64,000 bases of DNA from Acidimicrobiia bacterium (GTDB lineage Bacteria > Actinomycetota > Acidimicrobiia > IMCC26256 > JAMXLJ01), in contig DASRES010000081.1 of assembly GCA_035651955.1 (NCBI GenBank), positions 62,001 through 126,000 of the forward strand. Reading direction: 5' to 3'. The stretch's first letter is position 1. Each line of letters starts with the position of its first letter. Below are positions 26,434-35,158 of the stretch, in pieces. Under the pieces are notes generated by a model. The model was not told the DNA's origin, searched no databases, and worked only from the letters and a program-made list of their open reading frames with translations. Both the position numbers and the translations under genes were made by a program.

Positions 26434-27419
26434 CGCTGCTCCGTCGCGGCGACGCGGGCGACGCGGTCCGCGACCTGCAGCAGCGGCTCGCCCGGCTCGG
26501 GGAGGCCGTTCCCGACCCGCCCGGCGCCTACGGCGACGGGACGGAACGTGCTGTCAAGAGCTTCCAGGACAAGCGGGGGCTGCGGGTCGACGGCATCTGC
26601 GGGCCGCAGACGTGGAACGCCCTCGTGGAAAGCGGTTTCCATCTGGGCGACCGCCTGCTGTACGTCCGGCGCCCGATGCTCCGGGGCGACGACGTCGCAA
26701 CCCTCCAGCACCGCTTGAACGCGCTCGGGTTCGACGCCGGCCGCGAGGACGGCATCCTCGGCGACCAGACCGCGGCCGCGGTGCGGGAGTTCCAGCGCAA
26801 CGCGGGCATCGCCGTGGACGGGATCGCCGGCCCCGCGACCCTCGGCGCCCTGGCCCGGCTGGGCGAGGGAACGCATGGCTCGGTCGCCGCGGTGCGCGAG
26901 CGCGAGTCGCTCCGCCACGGACGCCCGCTCCACGGCAGCCGCGTCTACATCTCGACGGTGCCCGGGCTCGAGGTCCTCGGGACCGTGGTCGAGCGCGGCC
27001 TGCTCGAGCACGGCGCCGACGTCGTGTTCGACGCGACGACCGTCGACGACTCGCTCGTGGCCGCCGGCGCCAACCGCTTCGGCGCCGACCTGTTCCTCGG
27101 CGTCCGTCCCGGTGATGTGGCGACGTGCCGGTGCGCCTTCTTCGCGACCGCGACCTTCCGCTCGGAGAGCGGGTTCCGTCTCGCCTCCGCGATCCAACGT
27201 GAGTTGGGCGCGGTGCTCGAACCGTGCGCGGCCGAGCCGTGCGCGAAGACCTACGCGCTGCTGCGCGAGACGCGGATGGCGGCGGTGGTGTGCGAGCCCG
27301 TCCAGCGCGACGACGCCGGCGCGCTGCACGCGCTCGTCCGGCACGTGCGCGACGTCGGCGACGCGATCGTGCGCGGTGTGCGTCGCGGGTTCGAGGAGCC
27401 GGCCGAGGTGCCGGTCTAG
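26430..27419 (+). CDS. CwlM-like protein: two peptidoglycan-binding domains plus degenerate amidase domain
   Basis: A 329-residue protein equivalent in position to Mycobacterium Rv3915 (CwlM). It has two PG_binding_1 repeats (about 8-62, DAVRDLQQRLARLG...GICGPQTWNAL; and about 84-140, VATLQHRLNALGFDAG...GIAGPATLGAL) followed by an Amidase_3-like domain. The zinc ligands look lost: the usual DPGHGG start is STVPGL, and the LFISIHAN segment reads LFLGVRPG. The later Glu (VVCEPV) remains. There is no signal peptide. A cytoplasmic regulatory role, as proposed for CwlM in activating MurA, fits better than hydrolysis. The TTG start at 26430 overlaps trxA. Confidence 0.85.
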   Translation: MTLLRRGDAGDAVRDLQQRLARLGEAVPDPPGAYGDGTERAVKSFQDKRGLRVDGICGPQTWNALVESGFHLGDRLLYVRRPMLRGDDVATLQHRLNALGFDAGREDGILGDQTAAAVREFQRNAGIAVDGIAGPATLGALARLGEGTHGSVAAVRERESLRHGRPLHGSRVYISTVPGLEVLGTVVERGLLEHGADVVFDATTVDDSLVAAGANRFGADLFLGVRPGDVATCRCAFFATATFRSESGFRLASAIQRELGAVLEPCAAEPCAKTYALLRETRMAAVVCEPVQRDDAGALHALVRHVRDVGDAIVRGVRRGFEEPAEVPV

Positions 27420-27432
27420 CGGCTCGGTCCGG

Positions 27433-28344
27433 TCATGCCGGCGCGTGGTCTCCCGCGCCGGCCGCGGCCGGCTCGGTGACGACGCGGTAGATCCGCTCCA
27501 GGTCCTCGAGTGTCGAGAACTCGACGATGACCCGTCCCTTGCGCGTCCCCATCTCGACCTTCACGCGCGTGTCGAGGTAGTCGCCGAGGAGCTCCTCGAG
27601 CTCGAGCAGCCCCGGTGGGCGCAAGCGCTTGGTCGCGCTGTTCGCCGCGGGCGAGCGGCCGCCGTTCCCGCCGTCGTTGTCGTCACGCTCACGGGCACGA
27701 ATCGCGTCCTCGACCGACCGGACGGAGAGATCCTCCTTCACGGCGCGCCGAGCGAGCTGCTCCTGGAACGCGCGGTCGGGCGTCCCGAGCAGGGCCCGGG
27801 CGTGACCCATGTCGAGCTGCCGCTCCTGGACGAGACGCTGGACCGCGGGCGGGAGCTGCAGCAGGCGCAGCTTGTTCGACACGGACGCCCGGCTCTGGCC
27901 GACCCGCGTCGCGACCTGCTCGTGCGTCAGCTGGAACTCCTCGATGAGCTGCTGGTAGGCCGCGGCTTCCTCGATCGGGTTGAGATCGGAGCGCTGCAGG
28001 TTCTCGACCAGCGCGTGCTCGAGCGCGCCCGTGTCGTCGGTCTCGCGCACGACGGCGGGGATCGTCTGCAACCCGACCCGTCGCGCGGCCCGCCACCGCC
28101 GCTCGCCGGCGACGAGCTCGTACTCGTCGCCGATCGGGCGGACGAGCACCGGCTGGAGGACGCCGACCTCACGGATCGACTCGGCGAGCGCGGTGAGCTC
28201 CTCCTCGTCGAAGCGCGCCCGCGGCTGGAAGCGGTTGGGCCGGATCGACGCGACGGGGATCTGCTCGAGCCCGCCGCCCTCGGTCGGCGCCCCCGTCGGG
28301 ATCAGCGCCCCGAGGCCCTTACCCAGTCCGCCTTGCCGCGCCAC
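27433..28344 (-). CDS. parB: Chromosome-partitioning protein ParB
   Basis: CTP-dependent DNA clamp that loads at parS and spreads to form the segregation complex. The 303-residue product has a ParA-interacting N-terminus (GGLGKGLGALIP), the CTP-binding ParB/Srx domain (IRPNRFQPRARFDEEEL, GERRWRAAR, ALVENLQRSDLNPIEEA), the helix-turn-helix (THEQVATRVGQSRASVSNKLRLLQLP) and a C-terminal dimerisation region after an Asp/Gly-rich linker. GTG at 28344 lies 26 nt inside parA. Three parS sites lie 1.4 kb upstream, beyond parA. Confidence 0.96.
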   Translation of the reverse strand: MARQGGLGKGLGALIPTGAPTEGGGLEQIPVASIRPNRFQPRARFDEEELTALAESIREVGVLQPVLVRPIGDEYELVAGERRWRAARRVGLQTIPAVVRETDDTGALEHALVENLQRSDLNPIEEAAAYQQLIEEFQLTHEQVATRVGQSRASVSNKLRLLQLPPAVQRLVQERQLDMGHARALLGTPDRAFQEQLARRAVKEDLSVRSVEDAIRARERDDNDGGNGGRSPAANSATKRLRPPGLLELEELLGDYLDTRVKVEMGTRKGRVIVEFSTLEDLERIYRVVTEPAAAGAGDHAPA

Positions 28345-29659
28345 GGCTGACCTCCTTCGCGAGCTCGCGGTACGCGATCGCGCCCCGAGACGTCGGATCG
28401 AACACGATGATGGGCTGCCCGAACGACGGCGCTTCGGCGAGCCGGACGGTCCGGGGGACGACCGCCCGGTACACCTTGGTGCCGAAGTGGTGGCGCACCT
28501 CCTCCTCGACCTGGTCGGCCAGCTTCGTGCGCGCGTCGTACATCGTCAGCACGACGCCCTGGACGTCGAGGGCCGGGTTGAGGTTCGTCCGGACGAGCGC
28601 GACGTTGCGCAGCAGCTGACTCAAGCCCTCCAGCGCGTAGTACTCGCACTGGATCGGCACGACCACGGCGTCGGCGGCGGCCAGTCCGTTGACGGTGAGG
28701 AGGCCGAGTGACGGTGGGCAGTCGATGAGCGTGAAGTCGTAGTCGTCACGCACCTCGTCGAGCGCCCGCCGGAGCTTGAGCTCCCTGCTGAAGGCGGGGA
28801 CGAGCTCGATCTCCGCGCCCGCGAGATCGATGGTCGCCGGTACGACGAAGAGGTTCTTCAGGCTCGTGGGTTCGACGCAGTCCTCGATCCCGACGTCGTT
28901 CATGATCACGTCGTAGATCGAGCTCTGCAGGTTCCGGGCGTTGATCCCGAGGCCGGTCGTGGCGTTGCCCTGCGGGTCGAGGTCGATGACGAGGACCCGG
29001 AACCCGAGCTCCGCCAGTGCAGCACCAAGATTGACGGCGGTCGTCGTCTTGCCGACACCACCCTTCTGGTTCGCGATCGCCAGGATGCACGGGAGGTCGA
29101 GGGTGTCCGGCTCGGCGTCGGCGTCTGCCTCGGTCCCGACGTCCTCCATCGCCTCGCTGACCGCCCCGGCCATCACCTCGGCCGGCGAGGGCGGCGGATC
29201 CGCGGGGCCCTCGGGCGGCACCGCGACTGCGTCGACCGGCGGCGCCGTGTTCGGCTCGCCTCGAGTGCCTGCGGGCGTCTCATCCGTGTCCGCATCGGCG
29301 TCGTCGCGGGCTGCGGGCTCCGTAGCGACCGGGGTGCCGGCGGCCTCCGGGCGAATGGCCTCGTCCGGGCGGGCCTCCTCACCGGGCGTCGGGAACACCC
29401 GGACGTGCCCGGACGGGCTGACGCCCGCGACGACAGGGGTCGGGCCCGGGACGACGTGCCCGCCCCGTTCCGCCGGAGCGGTTCCTTCCTCGGTGTCGCC
29501 CGCGTGGCTGGCGGGAACGGCCCCCGCTCCGTCCGAGTCGGGACTCACCGCCCGGTCGACCATGTCGGCGGTCTCGTCGGCGGAGTCCTCGTTCGCCTGC
29601 CGGCGCAGGGAGCCGAACAGGCCGCGTCGTCGCTTGAGCTCCTGCCCGTCGGTGCTCAT
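28319..29659 (-). CDS. parA: Chromosome-partitioning ATPase ParA with long N-terminal extension
   Basis: Walker-type ATPase that moves ParB-parS complexes. The catalytic part starts near residue 187 (LPCILAIANQKGGVGKTTT, deviant Walker A about 199-206), followed by VLVIDLDPQGNATTGLGI, FTLIDCPPSLGLLTVNGL and FGTKVYRAVVPRTVRLAEAPSFG. The first about 185 residues are unusual: a basic patch (KRRRGLFGSLRRQ) and then an acidic, Pro/Ala/Asp-rich, probably disordered region. ATG at 29659 has GAGAGGAG a few bases upstream, so the extension is part of the designed start. The 3' end overlaps parB. Confidence 0.95.
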   Translation of the reverse strand: MSTDGQELKRRRGLFGSLRRQANEDSADETADMVDRAVSPDSDGAGAVPASHAGDTEEGTAPAERGGHVVPGPTPVVAGVSPSGHVRVFPTPGEEARPDEAIRPEAAGTPVATEPAARDDADADTDETPAGTRGEPNTAPPVDAVAVPPEGPADPPPSPAEVMAGAVSEAMEDVGTEADADAEPDTLDLPCILAIANQKGGVGKTTTAVNLGAALAELGFRVLVIDLDPQGNATTGLGINARNLQSSIYDVIMNDVGIEDCVEPTSLKNLFVVPATIDLAGAEIELVPAFSRELKLRRALDEVRDDYDFTLIDCPPSLGLLTVNGLAAADAVVVPIQCEYYALEGLSQLLRNVALVRTNLNPALDVQGVVLTMYDARTKLADQVEEEVRHHFGTKVYRAVVPRTVRLAEAPSFGQPIIVFDPTSRGAIAYRELAKEVSRGAARRTG

Positions 29660-29779
29660 CGGGCTCCTCTCTCGAGACCGCGGGGCAAATACTCCGCGGC
29701 GCGGCGTGCGACCGTCAAGCAATGGTCGACGGGACGCCGGATCCGGTGCAGCGTACTCGCCCAAATCCGGGCGTGACGA

Positions 29780-29795
29780 CGTTTCACGTGAAACA
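29780..29795. promoter_or_regulatory. parS site 1
   Basis: CGTTTCACGTGAAACA matches the bacterial parS consensus TGTTTCACGTGAAACA at 15 of 16 positions. It is the best palindrome of the three sites between parA and rsmG and the expected ParB-loading site near the origin. Confidence 0.93.
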
Positions 29796-29812
29796 TTCCG
29801 GTCTGCCCGCGA

Positions 29813-29828
29813 TGGTTCACGTGGAACA
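29813..29828. promoter_or_regulatory. parS site 2 (degenerate)
   Basis: TGGTTCACGTGGAACA differs from the parS consensus at two positions but keeps the TTCACGTG core and near-dyad symmetry. It lies 33 nt after site 1. Confidence 0.8.
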
Positions 29829-29859
29829 TCGGGCGGGCGGTGCCGGGAGCGCGCACCGA

Positions 29860-29875
29860 TGTTTCACGTGGAACA
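29860..29875. promoter_or_regulatory. parS site 3
   Basis: TGTTTCACGTGGAACA matches the parS consensus at 15 of 16 positions. It lies 47 nt after site 2 and immediately beyond the rsmG stop codon, so the three sites fill the parA-rsmG gap. Confidence 0.9.
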
Positions 29876-29884
29876 TCGGTGCCA

Positions 29885-30505
29885 TCACCAGAGCGGCCGC
29901 TTGCCGGGGACACCGTTGCGTCGGGGCCACCGGTGGCCCGTCGCTTCGTCGAGCCGGAGCTCGATGAACGCCGTCCCCGGCTCGTGCTCTCGCCGAACGA
30001 CCTTCAGTCCGAGCCGGGCAAGGCCCGCCTCCGGCCATCGGCCGGGCTGCTCGGTATCGGAGACGACGAGCGAGCCTCCGGGCGGGAGGAACCCGATGGC
30101 GCACTCGGCGGTCACGGCCGGTGGACCGAACGAGCGGGCCACGACGAGCCCGAAGTGGCCGCGCCGTCGGGGGTCCCGCGCCAGGACCTCGGCCCTCCCG
30201 TGGAGGATCTCCACGCGGTCTTCGAGGTTCAGCTCGCGGACAGCCATCCGGAGATGGTCCACTCGCCGTTGCTGCGCGTCGAGCAGCGCGAGGTGAACAG
30301 CCGGCCACGCCAGCGCCAGCACGAGACCCGGGAGCCCGCCGCCCGAGCCGAGGTCCAGCACCCGCTCGGGCGGCGCCGCGACGAAGCGCTCGAGGGCCCG
30401 CGCGTGATCAATCTGTTGCGCGACGGGCGCGGGCCCGAGGAACCCGAGCTGCCGGGCCCGCTCGAGCGCCGCGATCAGCGCAGGCGGTGACCCGCCGCTG
30501 CCCAC
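29885..30505 (-). CDS. rsmG: 16S rRNA (guanine-527-N7)-methyltransferase
   Basis: Methylates G527 of 16S rRNA (E. coli numbering) using S-adenosylmethionine. The 206-residue product contains DHARALERFVA, the SAM motif RVLDLGSGGGLPGLVLAL, LLDAQQRRVDHLRMAVREL and VVARSFGPPAVTAECA, all typical of RsmG/GidB. I chose GTG at 30505 because it gives the normal length; the open frame upstream is antisense-like Arg/Ser-rich sequence that overlaps jag. It is the last gene of the rpmH-rnpA-yidD-yidC-jag-rsmG run. Confidence 0.93.
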   Translation of the reverse strand: MGSGGSPPALIAALERARQLGFLGPAPVAQQIDHARALERFVAAPPERVLDLGSGGGLPGLVLALAWPAVHLALLDAQQRRVDHLRMAVRELNLEDRVEILHGRAEVLARDPRRRGHFGLVVARSFGPPAVTAECAIGFLPPGGSLVVSDTEQPGRWPEAGLARLGLKVVRREHEPGTAFIELRLDEATGHRWPRRNGVPGKRPLW

Positions 30506-30533
30506 GGCAGACGTGTCGTGGCGACGACCGCGG

Positions 30534-31499
30534 TCAGCTCCGGCGCAGGACGACGCGACGGCGCGGGTCCTCGCCCTCCGACGTGGTCTCCACGCCGTCG
30601 ATCGTGGCCGCAACGTCGTGGACGACCTTGCGATCGGCGGCCGACATCGGCTCGAGCGCCTGCTCCCGGCCCGTCTCGAGCACCCGCGCCGCGAGCTGGC
30701 GCGTGAACGCCTCGAGTGCGTCGCGACGCTTCGCCCGGTACCCGGCGACGTCGACGTTGATGCGGACCCCGTGGCCACCGGTCTGCCGTTGCACGACCGT
30801 GCGAACGAGCTCCTCGATCGCGTGGAGCGTCGCGCCGCGCGGGCCGACGAGGAGCCCGAGGTTGTCGCCGGTCACCTCGACGAGGACGGCATCGTCGTCC
30901 GGCGTGACGACAGTACCCACATGCGCCGACGCCCCGAACGCATCGACGAGCCCGCGCGTGAAGACCTCGGCGGCCTTCGCCTGCTCCTCGATCGACACCT
31001 CGGCATCCTGGTCCATCGTCGTCCCCTCGTCCGTCGTCGTCGCCTGCGCACCCGCCGGCCGTCGGCGCCGCCTGCGCCGGCGTGCCCCGCCCGCGGAACC
31101 CGAGCTCCCGCCACGGGCAGCCTCGCCCTCGGTCGGGGTGGTCGGGACCACCGCCGCTGCGGGCGCGTCGCCCGCCGCGATCCCGACCCGGGCCGGTGCA
31201 CCAGTCGTCTCGCGGTCGCCTTTGCCGTCGGGAGGACTCGTCGCGCGCCCGCCCCGCTCGCTCCGTTCAGGACGCTCGCCGCGCCGGTTCCGCCGACGGC
31301 GCTGATTGGGCTTCTCCCGCGAGATCGGCTTGACGCGCGCGCGGATGCGGGCCTCCGTCCCCCCAAATCGGCCGAGGAAGCCCGCCCGCGGCTCGACGAG
31401 GACCTCGTACTCGAACTCCTCTTCGTGGACGCCGAGCTCGTCGAGCGCGGCTTCGACGGCCTCGTCCAGCGTCCGGCCGGTGGTCTCGATCCACTCCAT
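30534..31499 (-). CDS. jag: RNA-binding protein Jag/KhpB
   Basis: Single-stranded RNA-binding protein linked to cell division and envelope growth, usually a partner of KhpA. The 321-residue product has a Jag_N domain (about 1-58, WIETTGRTLDEAVEAALDELG, GFLGRFGG), a long Arg/Pro/Gly/Thr-rich linker, a KH domain (VEVTGDNLGLLVGPRGATLHAIEELV) and a C-terminal R3H domain (DALEAFTRQLAARVLETG, PMSAADRKVVHD). The linker of over 100 residues makes it longer than Firmicute Jag. It follows yidC, its usual neighbour. Confidence 0.93.
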   Translation of the reverse strand: MEWIETTGRTLDEAVEAALDELGVHEEEFEYEVLVEPRAGFLGRFGGTEARIRARVKPISREKPNQRRRRNRRGERPERSERGGRATSPPDGKGDRETTGAPARVGIAAGDAPAAAVVPTTPTEGEAARGGSSGSAGGARRRRRRRRPAGAQATTTDEGTTMDQDAEVSIEEQAKAAEVFTRGLVDAFGASAHVGTVVTPDDDAVLVEVTGDNLGLLVGPRGATLHAIEELVRTVVQRQTGGHGVRINVDVAGYRAKRRDALEAFTRQLAARVLETGREQALEPMSAADRKVVHDVAATIDGVETTSEGEDPRRRVVLRRS

Positions 31500-31505
31500 C
31501 CGGTG

Positions 31506-32528
31506 TCACCGCCGCCGCTTCTTGTTGCGCTTGCGCTGCTGCCCCTGGGCCGGCCGCGCGCCCTGCGCCTTCGCGGCTGCGGGTTTGGGCGGCCCGGCAG
31601 CACCCTTGCCGTTCCCGCCCGGTCCGGCGGACGCCTTGCCGCCCGTCTTGCCGTCCGACTTGCCGTTGGCGGGCGCCGTCGGGTTGAGCAGGCGCTCGAG
31701 GAATGAGCCCGGTTTGGTGCGACTGGTGCCCGCCTCGACCTCGATCACCTCGTCCTCGGGAATGCTCGTCTTGACGGGAGGCAACTTCGACGGGTGCGCG
31801 ATCTTGCGCATGATGAGCTCTTGCTGACCGACCCGCCACAGGTTGCTGATGAAGAAGTAGAGGTTGAGGCCGGCGGGGAACTCGAGCGAGATCACCCCGA
31901 AGAACACCGGCATGATCTTGCCGACCATCGCCATCTGGGGATTGCCGCCCGCGGGCTGGTTGCGTGTCGTCTGCCGCGACTGGAGGTAGCCGGTGAAGAT
32001 GATCAGCGCGATCAGGATGTAGTACGGCAGGGCGTGCACGAACCCGCCGGTGACGTGCGTGGCCGTCTGCGACAGGTCCATCCCCAGGAACTTGAGGTGA
32101 TGCGGTCCCCCCGGCAGCGCCTTGCAGCCGGCGACCGAGTGGGTGGGATGACAGAACGCCTCGAAGAGCTTGGAGTCGACCGGGACGTACTTGTACGGGC
32201 TCCGCAGCGCGCGGTAGAGCGCGAAGAAGACGGGAAGTTGCACAACGAGAGGCAGACAACCCGCGAGCGGGTTGATCTGGTTCTCCTTGTAGAACTTCAT
32301 CATCTCTTCGTTGAGCTTCTGGCGATCGTTCTTGTACTTCGCCTGCAGCCGCTTGATCTCGGGCTGCACGCGTTGCATCGCCAGCATCGACTTGGCCTGC
32401 TTGGCCGTCAGCGGGAAGAGGATCAACATCACCCCGATGGTGAGCAGGATGATGGCCACGCCGAGGTTCGGGATCGCGGCGTAGAAGACGGCGAGCAGCC
32501 AGCCGAAGAACTTGTACAGGGGGTCCAT
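31506..32528 (-). CDS. yidC: Membrane protein insertase YidC
   Basis: Inserts and folds membrane proteins with or without Sec. The 340-residue monoderm-type YidC begins with a membrane segment (LYKFFGWLLAVFYAAIPNLGVAIILL) and continues with FPLTAKQAKSMLAMQRVQPEIKRLQ, the cytosolic coiled hairpin, and the core helices QLPVFFALYRALRSP and NLYFFISNLWRVGQQELIM. The tail is long, Lys/Arg/Gly-rich and ends in KRNKKRRR, suited to ribosome binding. It lies 3 nt after yidD and 6 nt before jag. Confidence 0.95.
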   Translation of the reverse strand: MDPLYKFFGWLLAVFYAAIPNLGVAIILLTIGVMLILFPLTAKQAKSMLAMQRVQPEIKRLQAKYKNDRQKLNEEMMKFYKENQINPLAGCLPLVVQLPVFFALYRALRSPYKYVPVDSKLFEAFCHPTHSVAGCKALPGGPHHLKFLGMDLSQTATHVTGGFVHALPYYILIALIIFTGYLQSRQTTRNQPAGGNPQMAMVGKIMPVFFGVISLEFPAGLNLYFFISNLWRVGQQELIMRKIAHPSKLPPVKTSIPEDEVIEVEAGTSRTKPGSFLERLLNPTAPANGKSDGKTGGKASAGPGGNGKGAAGPPKPAAAKAQGARPAQGQQRKRNKKRRR

Positions 32529-32531
32529 GCG

Positions 32532-32819
32532 TCAGTGCCTGGTCTCTCGCCCGGCCGCGACCGGCTCGGGATCAATCGAACGTACGTTCGGGTCCGGTAC
32601 AGGGTCGACGCCGTGGCCGCCCCAGGGATGGCATCGGGCCAACCGCCGTGCACCGAGCCACCCGCCGCGCAGCGCGCCGTGGAGCTCGAGCGCCTCGATC
32701 ATGTACTGCGAGCACGTCGGCCAGTACCGGCAACGGCTCGGCGTGCCTGCGGCAACCCGTTGATAGCCGCGGACGGCCGCGATCATCGCGCGCGCCACCG
32801 GCGACGGCTTCCCGCTCAT
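32532..32819 (-). CDS. yidD: Membrane protein insertion efficiency factor YidD
   Basis: A 95-residue helper of YidC-dependent insertion, peripheral to the inner membrane. It contains the full family signature [19 protein letters not shown] and [19 protein letters not shown] followed by DPVP. ATG at 32819 overlaps the rnpA stop (ATGA). The order rnpA-yidD-yidC is the standard one, indicating coupled expression with the insertase. Confidence 0.95.
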   Translation of the reverse strand: MSGKPSPVARAMIAAVRGYQRVAAGTPSRCRYWPTCSQYMIEALELHGALRGGWLGARRLARCHPWGGHGVDPVPDPNVRSIDPEPVAAGRETRH

Positions 32820-33286
32820 CGCAGCGCCCCGCTCGCGCGCCGCAGCGCGCCGGCGACGTCGCGCCGGAGCGTCGCGGCGTCCAGGCCGTGTGCGCCCGGG
32901 GCCGCGCCGACGAGGTACGCCGCTCCGGCACGCAACGCTGCGCGCTCCTCGTGGACCGCGGCACGGAGACGTCGACGAAGACGGTTGCGGTGCACCGCGG
33001 TGCCCGCGGCGCGACCGACCGCGTAGGCGACGCGCGGCGGGTCGCCGTGACGCGACACGCAGACCGCGCGCACCGTCACGAGTCCCTGTCGCCACGGACG
33101 CGCGTGGCGCAACGCCGCGAACGTCGCACGGTCGCGAACCCGCCAGATCAGGCGGACAGGCGGTGGCGACCCCGCGATCGGCGCGCGCGCAGGATCGCCC
33201 GACCGGCGCGTGTCCGCATCCGGGAACGGAACCCGTGCTTCCGCTTGCGCCGGCGGTTGTTCGGCTGGAACGTGCGCTTCACGCAT
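32816..33286 (-). CDS. rnpA: Ribonuclease P protein component, frame overlapping rpmH
   Basis: Protein subunit of RNase P, which matures tRNA 5' ends. The core is clear: [17 protein letters not shown], then [27 protein letters not shown], the conserved RNR motif. The start is the puzzle: no ATG, GTG or TTG exists in frame between the rpmH stop and the core. The only standard start that preserves the core is ATG at 33286, four bases before the rpmH GTG, which would nest rpmH inside rnpA as reported for Thermus and give 156 residues. The alternative is CTG at 33151, overlapping the rpmH TGA and giving 111 residues. Confidence 0.88.
   Translation of the reverse strand: MREAHVPAEQPPAQAEARVPFPDADTRRSGDPARAPIAGSPPPVRLIWRVRDRATFAALRHARPWRQGLVTVRAVCVSRHGDPPRVAYAVGRAAGTAVHRNRLRRRLRAAVHEERAALRAGAAYLVGAAPGAHGLDAATLRRDVAGALRRASGALR
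33148..33282 (-). CDS. rpmH: 50S ribosomal protein bL34
   Basis: A 44-residue ribosomal protein found by direct translation. It starts at GTG ([20 protein letters not shown]) and ends RGRHRLSA before TGA at 33148-33150, matching bL34 along its whole length. AGGAGG at 33289-33294 lies six bases before the GTG, which is optimal spacing. The whole gene sits inside the open rnpA frame if rnpA starts at 33286. It is the first gene of the operon, with a good promoter about 95 nt upstream. Confidence 0.96.
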   Translation of the reverse strand: MKRTFQPNNRRRKRKHGFRSRMRTRAGRAILRARRSRGRHRLSA

Positions 33287-33372
33287 GGCCTCCTCGAGCA
33301 CGCGGCATCCGCCTGCGGCAGCGAGAGGAGAAGGGGGACCGCGCCGCGCGGCGGGCACAGGGCGGACGGGCG

Positions 33373-33401
33373 ATTCTAGGCTCGCTCCCGCCGACCCGCA
33401 A
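33373..33401 (-). promoter_or_regulatory. Predicted promoter of the rpmH operon
   Basis: On the minus strand TTGCGG (33401-33396) and TAGAAT (33378-33373) are separated by exactly 17 bases, close to the primary sigma consensus. The start site would be about 80 nt before rpmH. This suits a highly expressed ribosomal protein gene. Confidence 0.65.
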
Positions 33402-33511
33402 CGCGGCGCCCGGGCCGCGCCATGCGAGCTCACGCCGGGGACGTCGCGCGGCATGTGGACGGCGCCACCACAGGGCATCCGACCACGCTGACCAGCGGCC
33501 CCCGGCTCCCC

Positions 33512-33540
33512 TTGTCGCTCCCAGGGGCCGGTGCTACGTT
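33512..33540 (+). promoter_or_regulatory. Predicted dnaA promoter
   Basis: TTGTCG (33512-33517) and TACGTT (33535-33540) are separated by 17 bases. Transcription would start near 33547, leaving a leader of about 160 nt to the GTG start of dnaA. This also argues against the longer dnaA frame opening at 33422. DnaA-box-like TGTGGATGC (33706-33714) and TGTGGAAAA (33718-33726) lie at the start codon region, consistent with autoregulation. Confidence 0.55.
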
Positions 33541-33706
33541 CCGCGGCCTCGCCCGCCGCGACGGCCTCGGTGAGGCGCACTTCCCGGGGGCCGCGAGGTC
33601 CGGACAGGCCGACACAGTCCAACGGACAGTCCGAGGAGAGGACCGACCCGCCGGCTCAGCGAGCGCGACGGCCACGTCCTCCGGACCACGACCCTTCTCC
33701 ACACCT

Positions 33707-35158
33707 GTGGATGCCTCTGTGGAAAACGCTGGCAACGCCGCGCCAACGGCCGGAGACGTCTGGGCACGCGCCACCGAGATCCTCCGCGGTCAGCTCGCGG
33801 AAGCCACCTGGGCCACGTGGTTCCACGGTGTGCACCCAGTCCGCCACGGCGGCGGCGTCCTCGTGCTGGCCGTCCCCAACGCGCTCGCCCAGGAACGAAT
33901 CCGCTCGACCTACAGCGGGATGGTGCTCGACGCCCTCCGCGACGCGACCGGCGAGAACATCACGCTCGAGCTGCTCGTCGACACCGCGCCCCGGGAGGAC
34001 GACCCCGTCACCGCGCCACCGGCAAGCGTCGCCTCGCCACCGGTCGCGTCGGTCTCCTCCCCGAGCGCGGTCGGCGGGACCACGGTGCCCGAGATGGGCG
34101 GCGACCGGTCGGTGTGGGCGCCGGGCACGCTGAACGCGACGTACACCTTCGATCAGTTCGTCATCGGTGCATCGAACCGCTTCGCGCACGCGGCCGCGCT
34201 CTCCGTGGCCGAGCTGCCGGCGCGGTCGTACAACCCGTTGTTCATCTACGGCGCGGCCGGCCTCGGCAAGACGCACCTCCTGCACGCGATCGGCCACTAC
34301 GTGCAGACGATGCACCGCATGAAGCGCGTGCGGTACGTCTCGACCGAGGCGTTCATGAACGAGTTCGTCGACGCGATCCGGGCCAAGTCGATGCCCGCGT
34401 TCAAGCGGCGCTACCGCGACCTGGACGTCTTGCTGATCGACGACATCCAGTTCCTCGAGCGGACACAGGAGCTCCAGGAGGAGTTCTTCCACACGTTCAA
34501 CGACCTGCACCAGAGCGGCAGCCAGATCGTCATCTCGTCGGACCGCCCGCCGAAGTCCATCGCCACGCTCGAGGACCGTCTGCGCACCCGTTTCGAATGG
34601 GGCCTGATCACCGACATCCAGCCACCGGAGTTCGAGACCCGGCTGGCCATCCTCCGCAAGAAGGCCGAGTCGGAGCACCTCGACGGCATCCCTACCGAGG
34701 TGCTGGCGTTCATCGCGTCGAACATCACCGACAACGTGCGCGAGCTCGAAGGCGCGCTCATCCGTGTCGCCGCGTATTCGAGCCTGAACCACTCGCCGCT
34801 CTCCGAGGAGGTCGCGCGTACGGTTCTCGCCGACCTCCTTCCGCCGACGACGCCGCGCGTCATCACACCTCAGCTGATCCTCGACGAGACGGCGAAGATG
34901 TTCGGGTGGACGGTCGACGATCTGTGCGGCAAGAGCCGGCGTCGTCCGCTCGTCACCGCGCGACAGATCGGCATGTACGTGTTCCGCGAGCTCACGGACG
35001 CGAGCTATCCGAAGATCGCCGAGGAGTTCGGCGGCCGCGATCACACGACGGTGATGCACGCGGTCGAGAAGATCAAAGGTCAGATGGCCGAGCGCCACAC
35101 GATCTTCGAGCAAGTGAACGAGCTCATCGGACGCATCAAGCTCGGTACCAGTGGATAA
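33707..35158 (+). CDS. dnaA: Chromosomal replication initiator protein DnaA
   Basis: Binds DnaA boxes and melts oriC. Domain I begins at [27 protein letters not shown] Pro/Ala/Ser-rich domain II linker follows. The AAA+ domain has [20 protein letters not shown] (Walker A), [15 protein letters not shown] (Walker B) and RTRFEWGL. Domain IV has [20 protein letters not shown] and [11 protein letters not shown] for box recognition. GTG at 33707 gives 483 residues; GTG at 33719 is an equally plausible alternative. The stop codon lies within a DnaA-box-like sequence at the edge of the probable origin. Confidence 0.96.
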   Translation: MDASVENAGNAAPTAGDVWARATEILRGQLAEATWATWFHGVHPVRHGGGVLVLAVPNALAQERIRSTYSGMVLDALRDATGENITLELLVDTAPREDDPVTAPPASVASPPVASVSSPSAVGGTTVPEMGGDRSVWAPGTLNATYTFDQFVIGASNRFAHAAALSVAELPARSYNPLFIYGAAGLGKTHLLHAIGHYVQTMHRMKRVRYVSTEAFMNEFVDAIRAKSMPAFKRRYRDLDVLLIDDIQFLERTQELQEEFFHTFNDLHQSGSQIVISSDRPPKSIATLEDRLRTRFEWGLITDIQPPEFETRLAILRKKAESEHLDGIPTEVLAFIASNITDNVRELEGALIRVAAYSSLNHSPLSEEVARTVLADLLPPTTPRVITPQLILDETAKMFGWTVDDLCGKSRRRPLVTARQIGMYVFRELTDASYPKIAEEFGGRDHTTVMHAVEKIKGQMAERHTIFEQVNELIGRIKLGTSG

